Notes under the pieces: model-generated | What the model saw: only the letters and a program-made list of their open reading frames with translations | Databases searched by the model: none | Told to the model about the DNA's origin: nothing | Shown here: positions 13,901 to 25,900 of the stretch, one piece after another | Numbering within the stretch: position 1 is the first letter of the stretch | How the letters are laid out: each line of letters starts with the position of its first letter | Position numbers and translations under genes: made by a program | DNA from: Corella eumyota | Taxonomy: Eukaryota > Chordata > Ascidiacea > Phlebobranchia > Corellidae | Assembly: GCA_963082875.1 (NCBI GenBank) | Contig: OY720097.1 | Span: 17,058,501 to 17,122,500, forward strand | Direction: 5' to 3' | Length of the DNA stretch: 64,000 nt

Positions 13901-16900
13901 CTGTTGACCCTCTGCTGCTTCCAGCGACCGAGAATAACCTAACTTGGGGTCGTTGACCCTGCTGGGGCATTCTCTAAAAAGGGGTCTTATTTAAAATAGC
14001 AAAAAAAATTAAAAAGTAAAATTAAAAAATCTTTAATTTAATATAATAAAGATAAACAGGTTCTTATATTTTTACGATCACTATTAAAACGAATAAAAAT
14101 TTAATTACCCTCGATCAAAGAGAATACCTTTTGTTATAATACGTTTGATAAAAGTACAGACGTGAATGCAATATGGTTAGCGAGATAATTAAGGTCGTAA
14201 AATAAGGAAGTTATAGTTTAAAAGTGTGGGAAAAAAATAAAAACGATAAAAAATAATTTTTAAACTTACGCTGCGAAATTTTTGTCTTTCGTTTTGTTGT
14301 TGTTGTCGTCGTTTGTTTCCATTGTCTCCACTGTTTGTTATTTCGCTTATTACGTCACTTGTCCCTTTGTCTTTCTTGGGGTTTTCGGATGTCAAGTTGC
14401 TTGCCTTAAAATTGGAGAACAAAGCGTTTTACTATTTTGGGGCCTTTTATATGGTAACATCTTTTTTATAAAATTAATTAAATAGAAAAATATTTTATTT
14501 ACCCGACTTAGAAGTCCAGATTGGGGTCTACTTCCACTCCTACTTGTCAACAACTTTTTATTTGAGCATAAAGAAAGCTAAACAACATAAATTTTTATTT
14601 TAAAATTACTGATTCAAACCAAGAGTAACAAACACTTTTCATTATGACGTGTTTAAACGGTGATGACGTCATATATATACCTCGTCGCGTTCTGATTCCT
14701 CCCTTAATTTTCGCCTCAAAATGTCGGTAAGGACTTGTTTTAACATCATGCTTTCATTAAGAGTGAGGTCATCGTGTCGTGACGTCACCGATTGCGTCCG
14801 TGTGCTACGTAATAACACGTGATGCGTTTTGGGCCTCAGTTTTGTGACGTCATCTTCAGCTAGTAATAAAAAATAAATTTAATCAAAACGCGAAAATTTT
14901 AATAAAAACGATAATTTTAGTAAAAAAAAAAAATTTAATAAAAACGAAGTAAAATATTTCTAACCCTTTTTCTCATTCTTCTTCTGTATGGAAGGTAGGG
15001 TGTTTGAACGTGATATATCTAACTCTACCGACCCTGTTAAAAATGCAGTTTTTAATGTTTCAAAACCCAGGAATAAACACAAGAACTGAATCATGACCAT
15101 TACATAACAAATTGTTTTAAATTTCAAAAATAATATTAGCTTACTTTCTTTTTGGATTTCGTTTACCACATCTATAATCCGACTTCTTAGAACGCTGATA
15201 CATCTTTTCTCTTCAGTACTGAAATTCAGCAATTTGCTTCTTTTTATCGGTTGTAATAGTTTAGGCAATTTATTGGAAGCCCTTTTATCGATAGCTGAAC
15301 CAGTATCTAAAAAAATGTTTTAAATTTTAGAAGTAATTGGTTTATGTTATAAGTTTAAATTACATGACTAAGTCTGTTATTAGTTTTAACTAATTTTTTT
15401 TTTTTTTTTTTATTTCTAAGATAATTTTAATTACAAAATATTGTTTGTTTAAAAAAATGGTTATCTAAATTTTATTATTAAAATTTTTAAAACTTGTTTT
15501 AAACATTAAACCGATCGGTAGATAAGCTTACCAATTTTTAAGACTCTTTTCGGCCTTGGTCGATGGAGGCGATAGAGAACGGTTTCATTTGGCGCCAATT
15601 TGACAATATTCAAGTTATCCTCAAATGATTTGTGCGATTTAGTTGTAGGCGTTTTTAACTTAGATGGACCTTAAATTAAATAGAAATGTTTTTTTTTAGT
15701 TTATTTATTAGCAGTCAAATGTAGGCAGCTATTTCTTATGCATTCACCTTTAACGGTTCCTGAAGACTTTGAAATCTGTTTTTTATCAAAATTTGAATAC
15801 CGTACTCGAAGAGCCATATTTTTTTACGTTTTATTTTAAATAAATAAATTCAGTTTAACCACAGGACTACATTTTAGTCGAAATAAACCACAATTCATAA
15901 AAACTACCCATTTAAATTCACCTTGTGACGTCATATACATATATTACTACAAATAAAAAAAAAACTATTTTTTTTAGTAAACAATGTTTTTTAAAAATTT
16001 TTAGCCCTATGACGTCATCAGTGACGGTGTTGGTCAATATCAATGACGTCCAAGACACGGAGCCGGAGTTCGAGAATCTTCCTTACGACAGAACAATCAA
16101 TGAAGATATTGCATTGGTGGGTTAATGTTTAAAGCTAAACTTTGTCAAAATTAAAGTAAAATAAATTATATTTTTACATGTAAAAATGAAGCATTTCTCA
16201 GATTTTTGTTTGTTACTTTTTTATTTTAGATTTATTTTTAATATTTTTTCTTTAATTTTTAACATCAAGTTAAGGTGATAGGGATTAATACCAAAAAAGT
16301 GCGAAAGGGTGTGTTTTTTGACGTGCTAAAATTGTTTGTAAATGCAGTGCTTAATAGTGTTGCATTTGTGCGGTTTGCACCCAAAACAATATGGTCCCAC
16401 CAAATACAATGTTTCTTAGGTTACATTACTCATTAAGTCAGGTAAAAATTTAAACAACAATTAAAAAAAAATGTAATATTACAGGGTACGAGTGTTGTAT
16501 GTGTACATGCGGTAGATGGAGATAAAGGGTCACCAAACGAAATCGTTTATTCTTTGGTGTCAGGTAACCAGGACGGAAAATTCCTATTGGACACCACGGC
16601 GGGTGACGTCAGAGTCGCGTCACCAATTGATCGTGACGTCATCGGTTTCGACGGTAAATACACTTTGACCGTTCGTGCGACGGAGAAGACCCCCCATTTA
16701 GCCTCGATGTGGGGCGCGTTTCGCGAAATCAGTTTTGACGTCACTGTTGATGATGTTAACGACGAGAGGCCGAGGTTTGAGCAAAGTGAAGTGAGATTTT
16801 CGGTCTCGGAGTTGACTCCAGTCGGAGTTCCATTACCAACTAAAATAAGAGTTACAGGTAAGTCTAACATCGTATTAAAATTAAAAAAAATAATATATAT

Positions 16901-19900
16901 ACTGACCTTTATTGTTAAAAAAAAAAATTTTAAAGACAACGACCAAGGCCCAAATAGTGACGTCACCTTATCGGTGGGATGGCGTAACAATGACGTCATC
17001 ACAGTGAGTCCAGTGACGTTTCGTAAAGAAACAAGTTTGTCGATTATTTTGAAAGAACCGTTGGATTACGAGACGCAAAAGAAATTACAATTTAAGGTTT
17101 TTACTTATCAAAATTTTTTAATTAAAAATAAAAAAACTTTATAATTAGGATTTATTTTTTATTTTTTAGATTTTTGCCAACGAATCAAACGACTTATCCT
17201 TATTTACAACTTGTGACGTCACTATTGACGTAGAAAATGAAAACGACAACGCACCGAAATTTGTTAAAAAACAATATTTTGCAAACGTTAGCGAAGCAGG
17301 TAAGAGAACTTAATTTTTTTTAAATTCGAAGTTCAATTTAAAGGCTTTAAACTTGAGCCTTTATTACATTTTAATTTCTTTAAGGAAAATATATTTAATT
17401 TTTTTAGAGCCAGTAGGTTCAGTGATTTTAACTGTGCTTGCCCGTGACGCTGACTTAGGCCAGTTTGGTCGAATTACTTATTCAGTGCAGGAAGGGAGAG
17501 GTGAGATTAGTATTGGGAAGCGAAACGGGAAAGTCACCTTGTTGAAAAAACTCGACTACGAAACAGCAAAACAAAAACAGTAATTTATTTAAATTAAAAA
17601 TAATGTAATAAATTATTGATATTACTTTATTTAAATACCGTTTGTTAGCTATTTTTTTATATTTATTTATTTCCCATGTGAGATGGTCGACTTAACGACT
17701 CAAACATAGAGTAAAATCAGTTACCCCGACCCAGTCTCGAGTTTCCTTTGACAGTTTTTATAGATTATAGTTGCCCAATAATTATGCTGCTGACTAGTGC
17801 TGGCTCGGCAGGAGTTCACATCGTTTATAGCGCCTCACAACAGCATAGAACCAGAGGGAATTGAACCTAGGGTCTCATGTAGTAAAGAAAAGTGTTCTGA
17901 CTACTACACCATGCTTCTGGTGTTTAAAATTAATGTTCTTTTTATTTTAAAAATATTTAAAAATACGTTATACACTGAAAGTAACAAGTTTTACAAATTT
18001 ATTGTAGATACACTATAGTTGCTACAGATTCAGGACCTTACCCTTATTCCACGAAAACTTTATTGACAATATACATTATAGACGATAACGACAATACCCC
18101 CAGGTTCGAGAAAAATCGGTATGACGTCACTGTTGATGAAAACAACGTCGAAAATAATGTACTAACTGTAAAAGTAAGAATTTTTCAATTTTTAATTTTT
18201 GCCTTGTTTTTAAAAAAAAATATATTAAAATGCAACTTTTCAATTGGGTTTTAATTTTATATTTATTTTAAAAATTTTTTAAATGTTATATATTCAACTA
18301 AAAAAGATTTAATTTTTATTTTAGGCAACTGATGACGACTCCTATCCTAATAATTATCTAACTTACAGTATTGCACCATCATCTTATAGTACCCATTTTT
18401 CAATTGATACAATAAATGGAAAAGGAGTTATTAATATAGTTGGTAAATATTGTTTTAATTCAACGAAAAATAGTTTTTTTATACCTTAAAATATGTTTAA
18501 ATGTAGCCTATTTGTATTTGTAAGATAATGTTTTTAAATATAAGTTAGGTCAATTGGCCTTATAAATAAATATAAACTAGAATTTAAAAAAAAATTGATA
18601 AAGAAAACAGCTTTATTTATCAACAAAGTGTAAAAAATACTTATTAATTTTATTTTTATTATTTTTAGAACCTCTTGACTTTGAAGCGGTGGAAGGTGGT
18701 TCCATTGAGCTTACCTTGGAAGTTACTGATTCTGGTTTTCTTCGCTCAACAGCGCCCCTGGTGGTCACTGTTGATGACGTCAACGACAACAATCCTCAGT
18801 TTATCCTCGCTTCTAACTTTACGGTTGAGGAGGTTTGTCACATGATATATTTTTAATAAAAAAAGCAAATTAAAAATGTTGGTTCTAATTTTTTTACAGA
18901 ATATTGGAGGTGGTGTAACAATTGGAAGCGTGTTAGCTGTTGATGCTGATTTACAAAATAATGGTGACGTCAGCTATTACGTCACTGGTGGACAAGATCA
19001 ATTCGGTACAAATACAAATTTTAATATTAAATGTTAATTGGTTTAGTTCAAAATTTTCTTACTTTTAACTTTTTTCGATTTGTAGCAACTATTTTTCGGT
19101 TGGACGAAAAAACTGGAGACATAAAAACGAAGCCTGGCACCTCGCCGGATTACGAAGCAAAACAGTATTATGACGTCACAATTACTGCACAGGATAATGG
19201 GAATCCGCAGCGATCAGTAATTTTAATTATTTTTTTTAGATAAAAAAATTTCTATAAACTGTCGTTTAAAAAATGTTAAATTCTAAAGATTTCTAAATTT
19301 CGTGATTTAATTCACTTTTACGATTTTTTATTTTTTTTTTATAGAGCGACGAATTTGTTCGAATTACCGTGTTTGACTTAAATGATAATTCTCCAACATT
19401 CACCAAATCAAACTATGACGTCACAATCAACGAAAACAATGCGTTGGAAGACATGGTTGTTGTTGCCAGCGACAGGGACGATGGAACTAATGGGTTAATT
19501 AAATACAGCATTGTAGGGGGTAAGTAATTTTAAACTGTTTTAAGCAAAATAATTATTTTTTTTTAAATATTTTTAATTTTTTTTTTAGGAAATGTCAATG
19601 GCTTGTTTCAAATCAATTCGCAAAGCGGAAGAATACGTTCGGTACGACCGCTTGACTACGAAGTTTTGGGCGATCACGTGACATTAACGGTCGAGGCAGA
19701 GGATAGCGGTGACGTCACAAGAAAATCTACAGCAAAAGTAAATCGAATATTTATTAAAAAAAGTCACAAAATATTTTTCCTAAATTTTAATTTTTTTTAT
19801 GATTAAAGTTATTTTTTACTATAACATTTAAGCATTATCACCAATTGCAATATGGTAATTTTAAGTGGTTAAGTTTACCTACGTTTACCAAAAGTCGTAA

Positions 19901-22900
19901 AAAAAACAAAAAAATTGAAAAATATTTGAACAAAATTAATTTTAGGTGACTATTAACATAATCGACGTCAACGATAATTCTCCTGTGTTTGCACCCGGCA
20001 CTAAAACTAAATACGAGTTATTGGAAAACGTCATAGGAGCTAATATTGCAACATTCCAAGCTGATGACGTAGACAGTGGAAATAACGGGAGAGTGACGTA
20101 TTCAATCGTGCAAGGAAATGAACAAGGTAATTTTCAATTTAAATTTTTTATTAAATTTTTAAGAATTTAACAAACTAATTTGGATGTGTGTTACTATTAC
20201 AATTTTTATATTCTTTTATGTTTTATTTATTATTTTTCATTTCTTCTAGAATGTCTTGTAATCAATTTTAATTTTTTTTTTTTATATTTAGGAAAATTTA
20301 GTATTTCTCCATATGAGGGTGATCTTAGGGTGTCGACAGGAACTGAACTAGACCGGGAAAATCAGGAAGTTTATAATTTAACAATCATGGCCGAGGACTT
20401 AAGTTCAAATCCTAACAATGCCACTGTAAGTTGTTTTTTTTATGCAATTTTAATTAAACTGTTCATTTTTTTAAAATTTTATTTTATTTTTTTAGATTAA
20501 TGTTACGATTAAAATCGTTGACGTGAATGACAATTCTCCAGAATTTATAAACTTTCCCGAACGACTTTCCCTTAGCGAGAAAACCAGAGTGGGTAGGGCT
20601 GTTGCGAGACTACAGGCACGTGACCTGGATGCGGAAAAATTCGGTGACGTCACATTTTCGATGCAAAATGTCGGCGACGTATTTGAGATCGACGAAAATG
20701 TAAGAATTATAAAATTGCTGTTTTTAATATTGTTGTTACATTTTTAGAGAAATTAGTTTGTTAATAATTTATATTTTTAGACTGGTATCATCTACCTAGC
20801 TAAACCGCTCGACCGTGAAGCTAAAAGTGAATACAGTTTGCACGTGACTATTCAAGATAATCCAAAAAATCAAAGAAATTCGAGATCTTTGACAAAAACG
20901 CTACTGGTCAGTAAAAAAAATTATTTAAAAATGCTTGACAACAAAAATAAATTGTTAAAATTAATTTTTTTTTTATAAAATTTGGTTTTAAATTTTTTAA
21001 AGGTTTTTGTCGATGACATTAACGACGAAAAACCAAGGTTTGTTGGGGAATTACCCTATACAGCGACCGTGGATGAAAATTCGCCGCCAGGAACACAACT
21101 TACCTTTTTGGTCAGTAGATAAAAATATTTTGTTATTAAAATATACAATTTTTTTTTATAAATGTGCTTGGTATTTTATTTTATAGGCAGTTTTTTATTA
21201 AAAACATTTTTTTAAGTTGAATTTTTTTCTTTTTTTAATGCAAATATTTGCAGGGAAATCCCCTGATTGCTAAAGATTTGGACGGGGGAGCAAATGCGGC
21301 TGTAAGATATTCCATCCAATCAGGTGATTCCACGTCATCGTTGTTTTCAATCGATGTTGATAGCGGGAACATGTACACCACTGAAACATTAGGTAAAAAA
21401 AACATTTTTTTAATAAATTAATTTATTTTTTAATTTAATTTTTTTAAAGATTTTATAATTTTTTATATATTTTTTGACTCTTATTGAGTTTTTAAATCTT
21501 AACAGACCGAGAAAGTCTCTCTTCTGACGTCATCGACCTCGTAGTCCGCGCCACTGACGTGGGAGGGTTGTTTGCCGAAGCTGTTGTCAAGGTAACGGTT
21601 GATGACGTCAATGACAACTCACCCCGCTTCCGAGACCGCCGTGTCAAAACTAACATTCTTGAAAGTGCGCAATCCGGTCACGTGGCAGCACGCATGACTG
21701 CATCTGACCCTGATAAAGGAAAAAATGGGGAAATTTTTTATCGGATTCAGAGTGGGGCTTTTGATAAATTTCAAATTGGATCAGAAACTGGTAAAAAAAT
21801 AATTTACTCAAAAAATGTATTTCTCAAATTTATTTTTTGTAATTAAAATTATTTGATTACTTTTAGGTATAATTTACGTTTCCCCTGGACAATCACTCGA
21901 CCGTGAAGCGACGTCACAATACCGACTCACCGTGATTGCGACCGATCAATCTCCTGCGCATGCGCGGTCCAGCACAGCTACTGTCATGGTAACGGTTGAT
22001 GACGTCAACGATAGCCGGCCGAAGTTTGCCAACAGTCCGCAAAAAATATCGGTACACGATTTTGAGTTAAACATTCTTGCTTATATTAAAAAAATTGATA
22101 ATTTTTTTTTATTTTAATAAAAATTTACAAATAATTTTTTTAGATTCACGAAAACTCGCCGGTAGGTAGCGACGTTGTGCAGTTAGTTGCTATTGACAAC
22201 GACCTCGAACCCGATCTTGTTTACACTTTGTCGTCCGTAACAATATTTGACCCCAAAGGTCAACCTCTAATGGTGGACGCGACGCCCAGTGACGTCAGGC
22301 AGTCGGAAAATGACGTCATTTTGTCCTGGTTTAACTTAAACGCCACGACCGGCAAAATTGTGCTGAGTTCAGAAAACTTAGAAGTAAGTTAAAAAAAAAT
22401 TTTAAATGTTAAATTAAATAAATTAAATAAATTAACTTTTTGAATAAATGAAGAATAAAAAAAATTAAATATTTTAGGAAACGACAACCGTTGATCGGGA
22501 ACTCTGTTCACGAATTATCATGAAGTTTTCCGTGAGTGACGAAAACTCTTCATCACAAGAGGTTGCATCATCTTCTGAGGATATGATCGTTCAGGTGAAT
22601 ATTCCCATTTAAAATTTTTTGAAATTTTTGTAGTTTTTTTTTTATTTTAAGAAAATAGATACGACATTTTATTTTGCATTTTAATTTATTAATATTATTT
22701 AAATTATTTTTTGTTAAAGATTGATATTGTTGATCAAAACGATAATTCTCCCGTGTTTGATTTATCCTTTAACAATGACGTTATAATCATGGATGATGAC
22801 GTAATTGTCGACGTCGCAGAAGAAGTGGAAGTGGGGACAAGAGTATTAAAGGTCGAGGCAAATGATATTGACCAGGGGTTAAATGGGAAAGTCACTTATC

Positions 22901-25900
22901 AGTTGGAGGGTAAAGTTAAAGGAAAATTGAAGTTGAAAAGCGAAAATTCGGGTTAATAAAATATTTGTCCAGTTTTAATATTATTTTTAAGGATATCTTT
23001 TTATTTTAAAATTTTATATAAAAATATAATTTTTTTAAATATTTAAATTTAAAAAAAAATAAAAGTCTAAAATAAAAAATTCCAAAAAAAACTACAAATT
23101 CCATATTTTTTTATTTAGGCATTGTAGTGACGTCATCACGGTTAGACAGGGAAAGATTAATGACGTCAGACGGTTCTGCCTGGTTAAACTTTACGATCGT
23201 TGCACGTGACCTAGGTCTTCCTGCCAGTCGAAGTGCCAGGTTACCAGTATATTTGAGGATAAACGATGTTAATGATCATTCACCTGTGTTTGATGATGTC
23301 TCATATGATGTAAGCGTTTTAATTTTTTATATTTTTATTTTAAAAATTTTAAACACCTTTCTTATTAATTCAACATGTTAAAACAACAGGATATAAAAGT
23401 GTAGTCTGTCATTAACCCAAATTATTTAAGCAAAAATAAAACTGTAGACTATGCTTTTATTGTTAGTATTTCTTAATAGAATATTGAACATAATTCTATC
23501 TGACGCTTTTTTACACTACTTTATTTTTTTATTTATGTATTTTACCAGATAAATATCGCAGAAAACCAAAAAGCTGGCACTACTTTAACGACAGTGTCTG
23601 CTACTGATATCGATCAAGGGGATTTTGGTGACGTTAACTATTCTCTTTTTGGTGCAATGGGAAATTTTAAGATTAATCCAAAAACCGTAAATATGATTTT
23701 AAATTATATTCTTGATTTTCCATAAGAATAGCTTTTTTAACATTTATTTTTTTAATTTTTAAAGGGAAAAATTACTTTGGCAAAGAAACTTGACCGAGAA
23801 GTAGCGGATGAATATATCTTCACTGTAATAGCAACTGACAATATTAAAGGAGCGGAGGGACATCGTCGGGAAGAATCAAAACAAGTAACAACTTTAAATT
23901 AAATTATAATTTTTAAGAAATTTTGTAAAAACTTAAAATCTTACAATTTTTTTGTTTCTGGTAAAAATATAAAAACACTTTTTTTTTATAAAATATTCTA
24001 TTTCGCACACAATAAAAAAATTTGGAAGAGTAAATTGGAACGATAAAATTTTTAAAGATAAAAGTCACTCTGAGTGACGTCAACGATAATTCACCCGTGT
24101 TCACCGAACCGAGACAGAGGTCAATACAAGTTCAAGAGAACGCGGCACCTGGATACTTGGTCACCAAGGCAACAGCTGTTGACGATGACGTAGGATCAAA
24201 CGGCCACGTGACATATTCGATGGAGTCATTCAAAGGTTTGTTTGAATTTTGTGACGTCATAAAAGTTTATAACATAAAAGTTTATGACGTCATACAACTT
24301 GGTGCGAAATAAACAATTCGCGTTATGCATATTCTGTTTGTCAACATATTTAAACAGGCCATGACGTCAGCATAGTTACGTCATAGTTACTCAAGTGATA
24401 ACGTCATACCGCGGTTCCAAAACTAAAAACTTTAATTTGTTGTTTGTTCCATTCGCTTACAATAAGTTGACCGAGTGAGTTAATTCGAATAAAACTCGGC
24501 ATTTCTAACCCGTCTATTTCGGTCAAAACGTGACGCATAAATTTGTAAGTTTGGTCGAACATAGATATCCTATAAAAAAACATAATTATTAATTTAACTT
24601 AATGGCAATGCGAATTTCAACTTGAGTTTACTGTGTAAATTACTTTTACCTATCATTACCACAATCAGCAACATAAAGGTATCCATTTTTATCAAAACAA
24701 ATTCCAAACGGATTCCAAAACTCTCCGTCATTCGTTCCTTTACTTCCTATCGCATGTAAGGGTCTACCAGCTAACGAATATACCTGTTAAATAGAGAAAT
24801 TTTTAAATAAAAAACAAATTCTTCCTTTTCTAAGTTTATTGCAGTCTTAAATTGTCTGCTAAAGTAATTTTTGTATTGAAACATTTTAAATATTGGCCAA
24901 AAAAATGCTTTGTGGTAAGAAATACTGCAATTTGGGTTAAAATTTATAAAATTTGGATAAGTTTTTTTACCTTAACACAGTGGTTTTGACTGTCGCTTAT
25001 CAATAATTCTTTGTTGTCGCTTATTGCCAACGCTACTGGCTGATCAAAATTCATTAAATTTTTACCTAAATAAAAAAAATATGTTTTCAATATTTTACCT
25101 TTTCCTAAATTTTCTAAAATTTTTATTTATTAGTTATATAATGTAATTAACTAAACAAATATGACGTCACGTTACCTTGGTAACCAAATCGTTTCCGTAT
25201 GCTTCCGTTATTATCGTACACCGACACGGTATGCCCGACAATATCTGTGACGTAAAATGTGCCCATTGTGTCGCAACAAACACTATAGCAGTTATTTCGG
25301 AAAGTCCCTTGTCCGAAAATCGTCTTAAACTCCCCACCTTTAAAAAAAAATTATTTTATTTGTTTATAATTGGTAGAAAAATTACATTAACTAATACTCT
25401 AATAGAAAAAAGTACTTACCCATAGTAAACACCCTTACTTCTTTACCACAACACACTAAAACATTATTGTTTTTTGTTACGAATAATCCTTTCGGTTTTA
25501 ATTCACTTTGGGTATCAAAAGCGTCCTTGAAATTTCCGTATTGGTCGAATATTTGTATCCGCATGTTGTCGCTGTCCGACACTATTATGTCGTTGTCTGA
25601 AGTGACGTCGATCCCAGAAATAAGACCTTAGCAAAAAATAATGTTAAAAGTAATTTTCCTAGGTATAATTATTGTTAATTTAAAGAGGGTTTATGTATTG
25701 AACAAATGCGTTAATTTTTCCACCAGTTCAATTACCCGTTATCAGACAATATTATTGAAGGTAGTTAAACCAATGATAAGGGTTTATATAGGTTGCACTG
25801 CATGGTAGATTCTATTATTTAACATACCTTTAAAACGACTTGGAAATTTTCCTCTTCCGCCAAACTTTAGTAAACTGTAGGATTTTAAAGAAGAACCTGA

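Larger units (their letters stand above)
10903..18832 (+). other. CDH23: CDH23 part 1: signal peptide and EC1-EC6
   Basis: Exons 1-13: 10903-11041, 11806-11972, 12569-12619, 12777-12956, 13573-13709, 16005-16116, 16485-16857, 16936-17096, 17170-17299, 17408-17579, 18008-18173, 18325-18442, 18669-18832. Calcium-linker motifs ending each repeat, in order: DVNDNAPVF, DVQDTEPEF, DDVNDERPRF, ENENDNAPKF, DDNDNTPRF, DDVNDNNPQF. EC1 begins APYFTNTWYW, matching the CDH23 tip that binds PCDH15 (PFFTNHFF in human, from memory). The DVQD linker after EC2 and the LDYET/FANES pair in EC4 are CDH23 hallmarks. Intron 5 (13710-16004) contains an antisense gene. Intron 10 (17580-18007) carries a tRNA-like SINE. 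Confidence 0.93.

Noticed and set aside
13974-13990. Earlier acceptor for the last exon of the nested 306-aa gene
   Set aside because: It would run into a stop codon after three residues, whereas the next AG opens a 38-codon in-frame exon ending at a poly(A) hexamer.
16547-17002. 151-codon open frame on the minus strand
   Set aside because: Lies exactly antisense to CDH23 exons 7 and 8; its length reflects the GC-rich coding strand opposite.
22910-22951. Shorter version of CDH23 exon 28 using an earlier GTAAAG donor
   Set aside because: It keeps phase but removes residues that complete the cadherin fold before the next exon; the later donor gives the better repeat. Alternative use cannot be excluded.
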